DNA from: Triatoma infestans
Taxonomy: Eukaryota; Arthropoda; Insecta; Hemiptera; Reduviidae
Length of the DNA stretch: 64,000 nt
Assembly: GCA_011037195.1 (NCBI GenBank)
Contig: JAAEAF010014379.1
Location: forward strand, 124,001-188,000
Reading direction: 5' to 3'
Below the pieces are notes generated by a model that saw only the letters and a list, made by a program, of their open reading frames with translations, ran no database searches and had not been told where the DNA came from. Both the position numbers and the translations under genes were made by a program. Within the stretch, counting starts at the first letter, position 1. Every line of letters begins with the position of its first letter. Below, piece after piece: positions 1 to 19,078 of this stretch.

Positions 1-993
1 TTAAGCATTATAGATTTATTCCAAAAATTTAATTTGTTCCTATCTACATTCAACTATCCCAATAAAAACAATTATAACATATTTCCAGACATCGTTGCTA
101 GTGGCAGGACTTCATGTTTGTCTCATTTTAAGGACGTTCCGTATAATTCGCCGTTGGGTACAACCCTTTTAGACTGGGAGGATATTGCCCTATTGTTTTT
201 GTTTATAAAGAAAGTTACGGGCATTAACTGCTGAAGCTCAAAAATTTGGGTTCACTATTGCATCAGTAAGTATAAATCCAATAACAAATTGTAAAAATCT
301 AAGAAGAAAGCCTGTCAGCCCCAAAAATTTTCTTTTTTGGAGAATGTTAAAGAAATATTGATGAACTTTAAATTTTTCATTAAGCATTATAGATTTATTC
401 CAAAAATTGTAATTAATGCTTTGCTTTTTTTTTTCAACACTATATCATTATCGATGAAGCCCTTTAGTATTTCATGACAATGGAAGTATGCTAATTAGAT
501 GTATGTCCAATACTTTTTTAAACTCGGGTTTCCTCTAGACGATTCAAATATTTTAGTTTAAGAGCCAAATTCATAATAGCGAGAGCACATATGGTCGCCT
601 ATTCATTATGTAGTGTACTTATAAATAAATACTCGTTTAAAATTTAGATAGAAAATTGCAACCTATTTTCCCGCAAATAATAAAATATAATTTGCAATAT
701 AATTTCCAGTTTGATTAGATTGAAGAAAGGATAATACATACGATTTTTCATAAGATACTGTATCATCTATACACTGGGCGTAAAAATCATGATCACATAA
801 AGGCACTGCAATAAGCAGCCATTTTCGTGCATTTTTATGATAAAATTCATTGAAGTTTAAGTAATTTAGTGTTTCTTACTTTTTTATTTTTTTTTTAAAT
901 TGCATAAAGCTATAACATTTAATTAATTAGGCCACTGTTATTTTTTAAGAAATTTAAACTTTGACGTTGTTTTAAGAGATTACTTCTTCAACT
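1..993. other. Upstream region of Rab11, no gene seen
   Basis: AT-rich sequence before the Rab11 start codon. A 29-base stretch at 1-29 (TTAAGCATTATAGATTTATT and following) recurs as a direct repeat at 380-408, so the window opens inside a repeated segment. A short open frame at 34-234 has no motif I recognise and no splice context that convinces me. The last part (about 850-993) is presumably Rab11 5' leader or promoter, but I see no clear TATA box. Confidence 0.4.
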
Positions 994-10581
<9,588 letters not shown>

Positions 10582-10639
10582 AGGTATAAAATATATATTA
10601 TATATTTTTATAAAATAATTTTCATAAAATTCTAAATAA

Positions 10640-10770
10640 TGTATATTTATAGATTTTTCGGGTATTGGTCAATGAAAAATGTTTTTAGTTATTGGTAACG
10701 TTTCAATTATATTCCTATAATCTTCATCAGTAACCTGTATACAACAACAAAATAGATAGATAAGTTACTG
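10640..10770 (-). repeat. Penelope-like repeat fragment with hammerhead-like core
   Basis: The sequence shares 'agattttcgggtattggtca...tttagtta.tggt..aacgttt' with the reverse complement of 17219-17305. On the minus strand it has the canonical core CTGATGA (10724-10730), one extra A, a seven-pair stem II (GATTATA with TATAATT, loop GGAA), then GAAAC (10700-10704) and the triplet GTT in place of GTC. A short stem I (GGT with ACC) needs a bulge. It lies about 60-190 bases past the Rab11 stop codon, so it may be transcribed antisense within the Rab11 3' UTR. Confidence 0.55.
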
Positions 10771-10929
10771 TATTTAATGTTACTACACATTGCAGGGGTT
10801 CTACAGATTATTACCATAATTTATAAATCATATAAACTTTTTACACATTAATCATAAAAATGAATAATTTACTTAAAATTACAATTACAAAAAAGACACA
10901 AAAAAAAAACTTAAAATGCAAAAACTCTA

Positions 10930-11236
10930 AAATAATGAAAAGGTAAAATGAACAAGAAGAAAAATGAACTCATTCATTGATAACAAAAACTTAAGACTCT
11001 TATAATAATATATTATAATAATAATTATAGTAATAATAATATCATTTATCAATGTGCTCCTTGCCATTTATGGTTAAGACTTTATATAAAAGATAGAGTC
11101 AGAATATTGTAATGGAATAAAATTGGCCAAATAGTGTTCCCTGATAGATTTATAAATAGGACCGTAGAACATAATGTGTTCGAGACTCTCCTCAGCGTTT
11201 AAATTACATAAAGTGCAATTAGAGTGAGTGTCAATA
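10930..11236 (-). pseudogene. 3' part of LINE split by the LTR element
   Basis: On the minus strand just left of the LTR element a frame reads DTHSNCTLCNLNAEESLEHI, the C-terminal CX2C...H zinc-knuckle region of a LINE. It continues in frame the reverse transcriptase fragment at 15549-16500 once the LTR element and one copy of the 4-base target duplication are ignored. It peters out toward 10930. Confidence 0.75.
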
Positions 11237-11240
11237 CAGT

Positions 11241-11899
11241 TGTAATGTTATGGTGTAGAGTTGTATTTGTAGTAGTGGTAGTGTGTAGCACGAGCGTTTT
11301 AGTGAAAAGGGCTTATAGTTTGTAATTTTAAAAGAGAATGAAGTTTAGTAATAATTGAGAAGTCACCACTGTTTTATATAATAAATATAATCTTTCAAAT
11401 AATAACTACAAGTTAATTGATTATTATAAGCTTATTTAAATATATTGTGAAACTGGCATTGATGTTTTCACTTTGGTAGCTAGAACGAGTCTGTAGTAAA
11501 TTTAAGTATTTTACAATATCACACTATTATGTTTAAGAAATTAAGTATTTATCAAGATTAATGCAAAACTGGCACAGATATTTAGAGAGGGCGATTCCTG
11601 AAGTGTCCTGTTTGAAGGTTGATGTGAGACTCTCTTAAAACTAATGTTAGAATGTATTCTTTGGAATTGCTCTCTCTCTCTAGTGGGGGAAATTAGCTTG
11701 TACAAAGGATTGACCTAACGGGATTTGTGCCTTTGTTTAATGATCCAAATTTGCAGTACCTGACACTAAAGTACAATCTTTTTGAAGATAATTTCACAGT
11801 CTAATATATTATAAAATATTAACAAAAATACAATTTTGGATACTATAAAATATTCAGAAACTTTAAACTATTATTTATCGATTTTGTCCTTCCACTACA
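11241..11899 (-). repeat. 3' LTR of the gag-only element
   Basis: 659 bases, matching the 15025-15544 LTR almost exactly from about 11569 to 11899 and more loosely elsewhere. It carries an extra stretch of roughly 115 bases (about 11452-11565) ahead of the shared 'actggcacagatattt'. The extra stretch ends in a near repeat of its own border ('aaactggca'). Confidence 0.85.
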
Positions 11900-11916
11900 T
11901 TATCCCCCCTCCTGGA
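11900..11916 (-). promoter_or_regulatory. Polypurine tract of the LTR element
   Basis: On the minus strand AGGAGGGGGGATAA immediately precedes the 3' LTR start TGTAGTGG. This is the expected site and composition for the plus-strand primer of an LTR retrotransposon. Confidence 0.8.
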
Positions 11917-12044
11917 GAAATTTTTTGGCACGAAAAATTTGGGAGATAATCTGGAGTTGTAGAGGCATGGAAGTTATCGAGAGGCGTGTGTGTAACCTCT
12001 GCAAGGTGGCCGTGTGTTGTAGGGTGCAGTCATCTTCTTCTGGA

Positions 12045-12185
12045 GCAAACGCTGCTTGAAGGTGTGAGCGTTGCTGTGGTGTTTGAATGTATTCTACTCG
12101 AGCGAACGCTGCGTGAGTGGGTGAGCGTTGCTGTGGTGGTAGGCTGATAGGTGAACAGCGAACACTGCTTGGCGAGTGAGAGTGT
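12045..12185. repeat. Imperfect tandem repeat in the LTR element
   Basis: Three units of about 50-57 bases, each with a form of 'gcgaacgctgc' and 'gtgagcgttgctgtggtg'. They lie between the gag stop and the polypurine tract. Minus-strand frames through them have no motif and look incidental. Confidence 0.6.
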
Positions 12186-12189
12186 TGCG

Positions 12190-13589
12190 GATGAAGAAGT
12201 GACTGGCAATGGGTAGACAAGTCGGTACTGTAGGCGTGTATGTAGTTTCTTGAATTAACTCTATATGGACAAAAAAAAAAACTCTTAAGTATTTCAAAAA
12301 TAATTAACAAATAAATAAATACACAAAATACGCAAATAAAAAAAAATATATATATTTAATAAGCGTGCAGGGATGCGCAAGGATGTGAGGATGATCGCAA
12401 GGGGTATGAGAAGATGAAGATCTTTTCCTTTTGTAGAAATCTTGTGTTTCTGAAAATAATCATACAGAGTTATACATAAATACATTATTGTTAATTTCAA
12501 TTTCTTAAAGTTAATCATGCAGTTTTCATGCAATCAAATTCATGCGCATGCAATAACATTCATACTCATGCAATCGTGCAGACGACGAAGATTCTTGGAT
12601 CTGTAAAAGAGAGGTTAAACAAATTTAAATTTCAACAAATATTAGTGTAAAAATTATTAAAGCTAAGAGGTAAAGATGAATATATATCTTGAGGGAGTAT
12701 GCACAAGGGTGAAGCCGACTGTATGTTCATCAGCTCTTCAGCTTTGCTGTGTTTTCTAGATACTTAAGTCAACAATAACATTAAAAATAACATTAAAATA
12801 CAAATGATAAACAAGTACAAGAATAATACAAATTATTTAATTTCCTTTTAAGGCAAACTGAAAAAAATATTAATTAATTAGGTAAATACAATATATAAAA
12901 AAAATATTAATATCATCTCATCAAAAGTAACTACGAATTCACTTGGTGATCTTGATTTCTGCAAAATAAAATAAATTACAATTATTATTTAAATATACAA
13001 TGCAATAATTACAAATATTAAAGCCGGAATAATTTTATGACTCGAAGTACGATAGTTTTCAGTGCTGAAACAAAAATAATATGTCATTATTGCAACAACT
13101 TAATTAGATATAAACCTGATACATTTATTGTTACATATAACATTTACATGTGGTGTAGTATGTAAAGTTAAGAAGTGTGATAGATTGAGAATTATTTCAA
13201 GAGATTCAACGTATAGTTGTGTATGTATTGTGTGCGCGAGGTGGACAGAAATTTTGTGGCTAGTTACTAGGAATTTTAGTGAACTTAGCGATTAGTACTA
13301 AATTGGTGTGTTTGAGTACTAGTTGACAATTGAATGTTGAATTTAAGTGTTAGATACGTGCGCAAATTAATGATTGCCCTGTAAGAATGTTTCTACAAGT
13401 ATTCATTGGAAATTGCCTTTTAATTGCGAAAGTATGAATTCGCCAGAAAATTTGGAATTTTCGACATTGTCCGCATGCAAATGAAGGGACGTGATGCCAT
13501 AGTTAGGTATTACCTAGTTAGACAGGACTGATGGAAGCAGGTATGATTGCGCCATAGTCATATCAGGTTTTCGAGAAAGCGACTGAGGG
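12190..13589. other. Non-coding interior of the LTR element
   Basis: AT-rich, without a pol-type motif (no YXDD, no DSG/DTG protease, no HHCC) in any frame. This is where pol would be expected downstream of gag. Short frames at 12094-12533 have no family resemblance. Confidence 0.5.
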
Positions 13590-14810
13590 CTAACTCGTTT
13601 TGGGCTGTATTTGGAAACAATTACGAGCCGTATGTCCAAATGTTGAACAATATTGGCAAGTGGGCCTATTTTGGAGGTGATTGCTAGTTTCGTAACCATT
13701 ATTATTATGACTATACTGGGGTCTATCTGAATAAGAGTTAAATCGTGAATTATTTGAATTAATTCGAGGACTATGATTATTACTATAATATTGATTATTA
13801 TTATTATTATAGCGATTATTACTATTTGCTCTGTGATTAAGGTTTTGAGGAACATTAAATTTCTTAGGCATTTTGCCAAAGTTAGTACGAGGTTTTGGTC
13901 TGAATTTATTGGTGCAGTCCACGTCAAAATGTGGACCGGAACAATGGCGGCAAGGTCTGTTCCTTATTACATTAAATACTCTACAAGTGGTAGTTGGTTT
14001 TAATTGTTGCTTTTGACTTTTATTACGATGCGGGCATTCTCTGTGGAAATGCATTTGTCCACAGTAACGACAAGGAGATGGGGGTGTACGATTATAAGTT
14101 TTCGAAGTAACAGCGAAAACTGTGGGGTTTGTTTCAGAAGCCTGAACTTCTTTTAGGGCATTGGCATAGGAAAGTGCTTCATCTAATTTTTGAGGTAGCT
14201 TCGTTCGTACCTCATTACGAAGCGGTTGAGGAAGTGATTTCAGGAATGCATCAGTGGCCAGTTTATCTAGAATTGCTTGTAAGGCCTCGAGTGGGTTAGC
14301 TTGAGCTTTTAAATGAATGGCGGATTGGATATGTCTAATCCTATCCGCGAATGTTTCAGGAGACTCAGTGGGCAAGGACTGAATATTAGTCATCTGTTGT
14401 AAGAGGACTAAGGGTGTTTTTTCCTTACGAAATCGGGCTAGAAGTCGCTCTGAAATTAGAGGATACGTTATAGTTGTACCCTGGCGTTGTAATTCCGCTT
14501 TCTGGGTGTCATAAAATATTTTTGCAGAACCTGAGAGTCTAAGTGCTAATATTTCTAATTTGGCAGCGTCGTCCCAGCCAGAAAGGCTAGCACAATGGCT
14601 AATTTGGTCTAGGAAATCTGTCACCTTGGCTGAATTTTCGCCATCGAAGGTAGGTAAGCTGTTTATCAATTGCAAATTTCTTAAAGAATTAGCTGGTTGA
14701 TTGCTGGCGGTGGGAGGAGGATTGGCTAATTGTTGCTGAGCAAGCAAATATTCTACAGCGGCGTCGATTTTCATGTTTTGTCCGTTAATTTTATACATTT
14801 TGGAAATCAA
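13590..14810 (-). CDS. Gag protein with three zinc knuckles (LTR retrotransposon)
   Basis: A single intact frame of 406 aa encodes the structural protein that would pack element RNA into particles. The N-terminal two-thirds (about residues 50-220) have the helical retrotransposon Gag look: FDGENSAKVTDFLDQI, a segment with LRLSGSAKIFY, then PETFADRIRHI and FLKSLPQPLRNEVRTKL. Three CCHC knuckles follow at residues 247-259 (CRYC...H...C), 287-299 (CRHC...H...C) and 385-398 (CQYCSTFGHTARNC). The first two are one residue short of the CX2CX4HX4C pattern, the third is canonical. A low-complexity Asn-rich linker (about 325-375) separates knuckles 2 and 3. The start is the first in-frame Met, about 215 bases after the 5' LTR. 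There is no downstream pol. The frame is free of stops, so it is either young or kept by selection. Confidence 0.9.
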   Translation of the reverse strand: MISKMYKINGQNMKIDAAVEYLLAQQQLANPPPTASNQPANSLRNLQLINSLPTFDGENSAKVTDFLDQISHCASLSGWDDAAKLEILALRLSGSAKIFYDTQKAELQRQGTTITYPLISERLLARFRKEKTPLVLLQQMTNIQSLPTESPETFADRIRHIQSAIHLKAQANPLEALQAILDKLATDAFLKSLPQPLRNEVRTKLPQKLDEALSYANALKEVQASETNPTVFAVTSKTYNRTPPSPCRYCGQMHFHRECPHRNKSQKQQLKPTTTCRVFNVIRNRPCRHCSGPHFDVDCTNKFRPKPRTNFGKMPKKFNVPQNLNHRANSNNRYNNNNNQYYSNNHSPRINSNNSRFNSYSDRPQYSHNNNGYETSNHLQNRPTCQYCSTFGHTARNCFQIQPKTS

Positions 14811-15005
14811 AATTCACAAGGGATAATGCAAATACAAAATTTTAAAAATGAAATTCAGTAGAAAATTCAATTATGGGAAATATTTAGATACTTCCGCTGA
14901 GAAACTAATTTAAAAGTTAATAAAATTATCTGATGGATAATTAGTTTAATTATTAAATTGGAAATTTTACGTACTTGTAAATTTGTGGATTCTTGTTGAA
15001 AATAT

Positions 15006-15024
15006 CCCAAACAGCTGGCACCAA
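15006..15024 (-). promoter_or_regulatory. Primer-binding-site candidate
   Basis: TTGGTGCCAGCTGTTTGGG lies directly after the 5' LTR end (ATTACA) on the minus strand. The TGG start fits pairing with a tRNA CCA end. Which tRNA primes is not determined. Confidence 0.6.
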
Positions 15025-15544
15025 TGTAATGTGATTGGTGATGTGATGATGTGTTTGTAGGTAGCTTGTGGCGTAGCGTTTCAGCGTAAGGGGCTTGTAT
15101 GTTTGCTTGAGTCAGAATGCAAGAATAATTAAGAACACACTACTGTTTTATAAATAAATATATTCTGTTAAAATAATAACAACTTATTTGGTTTATAAGC
15201 TTATTTAATTTATAACTGGCACAGATATTTAGAGAGCAATTCCTGAAGTGTCCTGTTTGAAGGTTGATGTGAGACTCTCTTAAAACTAATGTTAGAATGT
15301 ATTCTTTGGAATTGCTCTCTCTCTCTAGTGGGGGAAATTAGCTTGTACAAAGGTTTGACCTAACGGGATTTGTGCCTTTGTTTAATGATCCAAATTTGCA
15401 GTACCTGACACTAAAGTACAATCTTTTTGAAGATAATTTCACAGTCTAATATATTATAAAATATTAACAAAAATACAATTTTGGATACTATAAAATATTC
15501 AGAATCTTTAAACTATTATTTATCGATTTTGTCCTTCCACTACA
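15025..15544 (-). repeat. 5' LTR of the gag-only element
   Basis: 520 bases, TGTAGTGGAAGG...CACATTACA on the minus strand. It should hold the promoter and polyadenylation signals. The near-identical right half and more diverged left half relative to the 3' LTR indicate an insertion that is not very recent. Confidence 0.85.
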
Positions 15545-15548
15545 CAGT

Positions 15549-16510
15549 GATATTCAACATTTTTACTCCATATTTTAATAGTTTTGCCACTCGACACTCT
15601 TAATTGACTTATCAATCTAATTTTATCTATTGCACATTTATAATTTAAAAAATACAGTGCGCTGATATTCCTATATATTGTGCCATAGCTTGAGTTAATA
15701 GCTTTTCCTATATCTATAAACATAACGTGATTTGTCTATTTGTCCAATAAATCTGGCATCTTTCTTTTTAAATTTTGGGAATTTGCATTATAGGCAATGT
15801 CAGATTCGCCAATCAAATTGAGCCACAATCGCAATTGAGTGAACCAATTCCTATCTGCCTTGTTATTACGTCCTTTATCAATTATGTTTAGCCTGTTTAT
15901 ACATAGTTTTGGGATTCTTTTATCATCCATATCTATAATTTTGATCCAATAGGACAGTATTCTTTTAAAAATCGACACACTTAGTGATACACGGCCAGTT
16001 TCCAACCTGACAATATAGTCAGGTGTGTTCTTTGGCCAGCAATAACTGCTTGAAAAACCTGACTTGATCCCTTTCTGTGATTTCTAAATAACGTGCGGCC
16101 CCCACTGCTGAACCATGTAGTAGAGTTGCGGAAACAATAGCATCAAACAATTTTATTTTAGGTTTCCAAGTGTTACATCTACTTTTGTTCAAAATACTTA
16201 TCACCTTACCAATCTGAGGAACTGATTTATTTAAAAAGAATTGAGCGGTAGATTTAAATTTTGAAGAGGAATTGAATGCTACACCTAGATAAGTATTGTT
16301 TTTCAAATTTTAGTACTTTTCCTTTCCAAAATAAATGTTTTTAGTTCTATTTCCGGAACTAAAAAGAACTATTTTTGTTTTATCTGAGTTCAGATTAACT
16401 GAATTGTTGTTACAATATCTATCTAGTATTTTTAATTTAACGACAGCATCGCTCCATGATTGACAAAATATCAGTACATCATCTGCAAATAGTAACATTG
16501 TAAAATCCTT
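15549..16510 (-). pseudogene. LINE reverse transcriptase, C-terminal part
   Basis: Non-LTR retrotransposon coding fragment in several frames. LLFADDVLIF at about 16460-16495 is the catalytic FADD box (YADD-type) of the reverse transcriptase. Then come NLNSDKTKIVLF, NTYLGVAF (the thumb-side LGV motif) and DAIVSATLLHGSAV, followed by the C-terminal domain. Frameshifts and stops separate the pieces at about 16310, 16015 and 15735. The 5' half is missing. The reading continues across the LTR insertion into 10930-11236. The same family supplies fragments at 27.5-28.8 kb (-) and 29.3-29.8 kb (+). Confidence 0.85.
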
Positions 16511-16752
16511 TTTATTTACTATGTTAGGCCGTTCAAACTATTACAACAACAAAATATCAAGCAATACATATATCTGACAATGGAATTAAGTATGTATTAT
16601 ACATTAATTGTAATAAAATATTGAATATGTGGTTGGGGGTCAGCACTGCTGGATAACATCTATGATTTTATCCATCGTACCATGCTTCATTCTTTTGGTT
16701 TACAGTCAGTTCGTGAAAAGAGACAACTTCAACGATGTGATCACAAACCACC

Positions 16753-16822
16753 ACACTGGTTGACTCAACCAGTCAAAGAGTCAACCTCTTTGATTTGTCA
16801 ACCAATGTGGTTTGTGATATAA
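16753..16822. repeat. Hairpin inside the nested foldback
   Basis: CAAACCACCACACTGGTTGAC at the left pairs with GTCAACCAATGTGGTTTG at the right with few mismatches. Short internal complements (GGTTGACTC and similar) make a strong stem. Confidence 0.6.
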
Positions 16823-16871
16823 ACATATGGTTGCAGTCATTTCTTTACACGAATTGCTTGTAAACCTTCGT

Positions 16872-16901
16872 CTGACGATGAATGTAAATCCCAAACCGGT
16901 C
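16872..16901 (+). ncRNA. Hammerhead-like motif, decayed
   Basis: CTGACGA at 16872-16878 is followed by a weak stem II and CAAACCGGTC (16892-16901). GAAA has become CAAA and stem II is poor, so this copy should be inactive. The arms around it (about 16655-16705 and 16906-16952, both with a 'tttatcc.tcgta' theme) are inverted copies of each other. Confidence 0.5.
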
Positions 16902-17216
16902 AGAACCAACAAAATGAAGCGTGTGCTACGACGGATAAAGTCATAAATGTATTAAAATAACCTAACAAATTAAGATGTTTCTATCCAACGTTTCTGTTGC
17001 ATTTTTGTAATTAAATAAAATATTTTCTACTATTGTTGAAATATTTTATAGGAGAAAAAACTTGATTTAATTACAAAAATGCAATAGAAACGTTGGATGG
17101 AAACATCTTAGTTTGCTACATTTTTTTAATACAATTAATGTATTATATAATATATACTCACTTATTAATTCCATTTTCATATATATTTATTTTTTGATGT
17201 TTTGTTGTAACACAGA

Positions 17217-17310
17217 TATAGATGAAGATTAGAAAATCGAAACGTTAAACCATTAACTAAAATATTTTTTTACTGACCAATACCCGAAAATCTATATACT
17301 CGTATTATAA
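17217..17310 (+). repeat. Penelope-like repeat fragment, decayed hammerhead core
   Basis: TAGATGA at 17219-17225 stands where CTGATGA would be. It is followed by an A, a perfect four-pair stem II (GATT with AATC, loop AGAA), and GAAACGTTAAACC. The tail 'actgaccaatacccgaaaatcta' is shared with 10650-10670 in reverse. The core change should abolish cleavage. Confidence 0.5.
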
Positions 17311-18164
17311 CATAAACTGGTAGAGAACTACTTTCATCATTTTGTGTTTTTTTTTTAAATATTAAATTTGCATTTACTTAGTAGGCTTATTAAATTTGAA
17401 TAATTTTAAATTATTTTCCATAATTATATAAACTGTTACAGATTTTACTTTTGAAATTCTATAGATCAATCAATAACAAAATGCTTATTAAGAAAAATTA
17501 TTGCGCTGGCATCATTTCAAGTTATGTAAATAAATAAACCATCCATAAATCAACTTTTACTTTGATGAAGTAATTATTGATTAACAAAATTAGTTTTTAA
17601 ACTTTCTCTTCTAAACGATGCCTCAGTACCAAATAGATAAAGAAATTTAATTTTCTTAATTTATGTAATGTGGAAGGTTGGTTAGTCAAATTTAGGATCT
17701 CAGTTGACAAAAAAAAATAAATATACATTTTAGGAGTTTATTAAATTTCAATTAAAAAAAAAAAAAATCTTGATGAACACTCGTACGTCGTTATTGTAGA
17801 TCTGACATATTTCTTCGTACTTATGTTTTATAAATATTCTCCTTAATATTATGCGGGTAATGTGAACCGCTCATTTATTCTGACATATAGTTTAGAGAGA
17901 CATTTAATGTCACAGCTTCTACACAGCCCATCTAAAATCGGTTTTCCTCGGTTTCAGATGAACGTAATAGTTCTACATCTGTACACATAGTTCCTGAATT
18001 TTCCAACATAATCGTTGGAGCCATGAAAATTGTAAAATTGACACAAAAGAAAAGACCCACTACTGTAAAGTTACTCGATATTGTTTAATCATGGAATTTT
18101 GACCACATATTTAACGGTCCTTTATGAAATAGAAAACTGTCAAAATCTATCATTTGGAAGTGCA

Positions 18165-18370
18165 ATTTTACTTATCAGAGACATTTTCCGTGGTAGCCTG
18201 CTTCATTTTGTGGTCATCGACCGGTTTCGGGCGTTCGCCCATCTTCAGGATGCGTTTTTCAGGCAGTGTGACAACACAGACTTGCATAGAGCAAATTCAG
18301 TTTACACACTCTCTTGAGAAAATGTCTCTGATGCTTTCCAGCTCTGCAGAACCAACCATCACAACTGCAA
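18165..18370 (-). mobile_element. Repeat copy B (foldback) with hammerhead-like motif
   Basis: Nearly identical to the reverse complement of 3120-3300. Short inverted arms, ATCAGAGACATTTTC at about 18176-18190 and GAAAATGTCTCTGAT at about 18318-18332, bracket it and make a unit of roughly 160 bases. Frames at 18081-18489 crossing it are not genes. Confidence 0.65.
18215..18252 (-). ncRNA. Hammerhead ribozyme-like motif (copy B)
   Basis: Identical core to copy A on the opposite strand: stem I CATC/GATG, CTGAAGA (18242-18248), an extra base, the GGGC/GCCC stem II with GAAC loop, GAAAC, and GTC ending at 18219. All bases needed for the catalytic core are kept. Confidence 0.7.
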
Positions 18371-19078
18371 TTTTACTGTTTGTTTTTTTTTTCACGATAT
18401 TATCGAAAATGTATGAACGATTTTCTTTAAAGTTGGACACTAACTGTAAATATATACATATACGAACAATCAAATATATACATATATAACAATTTTTCCA
18501 GTAAAATTGATATCCTGGTTCTTGGGGATCGTTAAGGTTCCCTCTGAAGACCCCTTTCCAATATAATGTTCCACTATTTAATAAAATTATGGACAGCTAA
18601 ACCTCAGATTCCAAGTTTTGAAGAAAATTTATCAACTAGAAGTGAGAGTATTCAATAAGAGCAATTTATGCGAGATTCTACCAGATTTGTATTTTACTTC
18701 CCAATTAATTAATATTGCTGACGCCCAAAGGCGGAAGTAGACTAACCTCATCTGTAGGGAATTTTATGTTCCTGCGAGTGTTTCACCCTACAGCACGAAC
18801 AACAACACTTAACTGGTATTTTCAATTTTCTCACTGAAGGCTCTGGGGAGTCTGATAAGTACAACTACTTGGATGTATCCTATCCATAGGACGTAAACTC
18901 GTGCTCACATTTATCCCCTACCTGTCTTACAGATCACTGCAAACTTAATGTCACACAACTTTAGCTTGTGAACACAATAGATCTTTTCGGTCGCAGATTT
19001 TGTAGTCATTTTCACTGCAGATCTATATCCAGCAGTAGTACTGGTCTTAACGGGTTAATTATTGCCATCCAACAAAAG

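Larger units (their letters stand above)
11237..15548 (-). mobile_element. LTR retrotransposon with gag only, nested in a LINE
   Basis: The element spans 11241-15544, transcribed leftwards, and is flanked by a perfect 4-base duplication CAGT (11237-11240 and 15545-15548). The 5' LTR is 15025-15544 and the 3' LTR 11241-11899; both begin TGTAGTGGAAGG and end ATTACA on the minus strand. A primer-binding-like TTGGTGCCAGC follows the 5' LTR (15024 leftwards), and a polypurine tract AGGAGGGGGGATAA (about 11900-11915) precedes the 3' LTR. The interior codes only for a Gag. No protease, reverse transcriptase, RNase H or integrase is seen in the 3.1 kb between the LTRs, so the element is non-autonomous. 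The 4-base duplication and Gag type suggest the Ty3/gypsy order, but without pol this is tentative. Confidence 0.9.
16535..17217. mobile_element. Foldback element with nested hammerhead-bearing repeat
   Basis: Outer arms (about 16535-16620 and 17120-17215) are inverted copies: 'ttacaacaacaaaatatcaa' pairs with 'gatgttttgttgtaa', and 'tggaattaa...attaattgtaa' pairs with its complement. A second near-perfect 46-base inverted pair lies at 16972-17017 and 17066-17111. Nested inside (about 16620-16955) is a smaller foldback with a decayed hammerhead-like core. There is no open frame with a motif. Structure is seen directly; the family name is not known. Confidence 0.65.

Noticed and set aside
34..234. 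66-aa plus-strand frame at the window start
   Set aside because: Bounded by a 29-base direct repeat and without any motif. Probably repeat-derived or chance.
11900..12533. Minus-strand frames of 67-136 aa at the 3' end of the LTR element
   Set aside because: They start at or cross the polypurine tract and the tandem repeat. The His/Ser/Gln richness is a by-product of the repeat. No protease, RT or envelope feature.
13514..13927. 137-aa Ile-rich minus-strand frame
   Set aside because: Out-of-frame shadow of the Asn-rich linker in Gag (AAT codons read as ATA/ATT).
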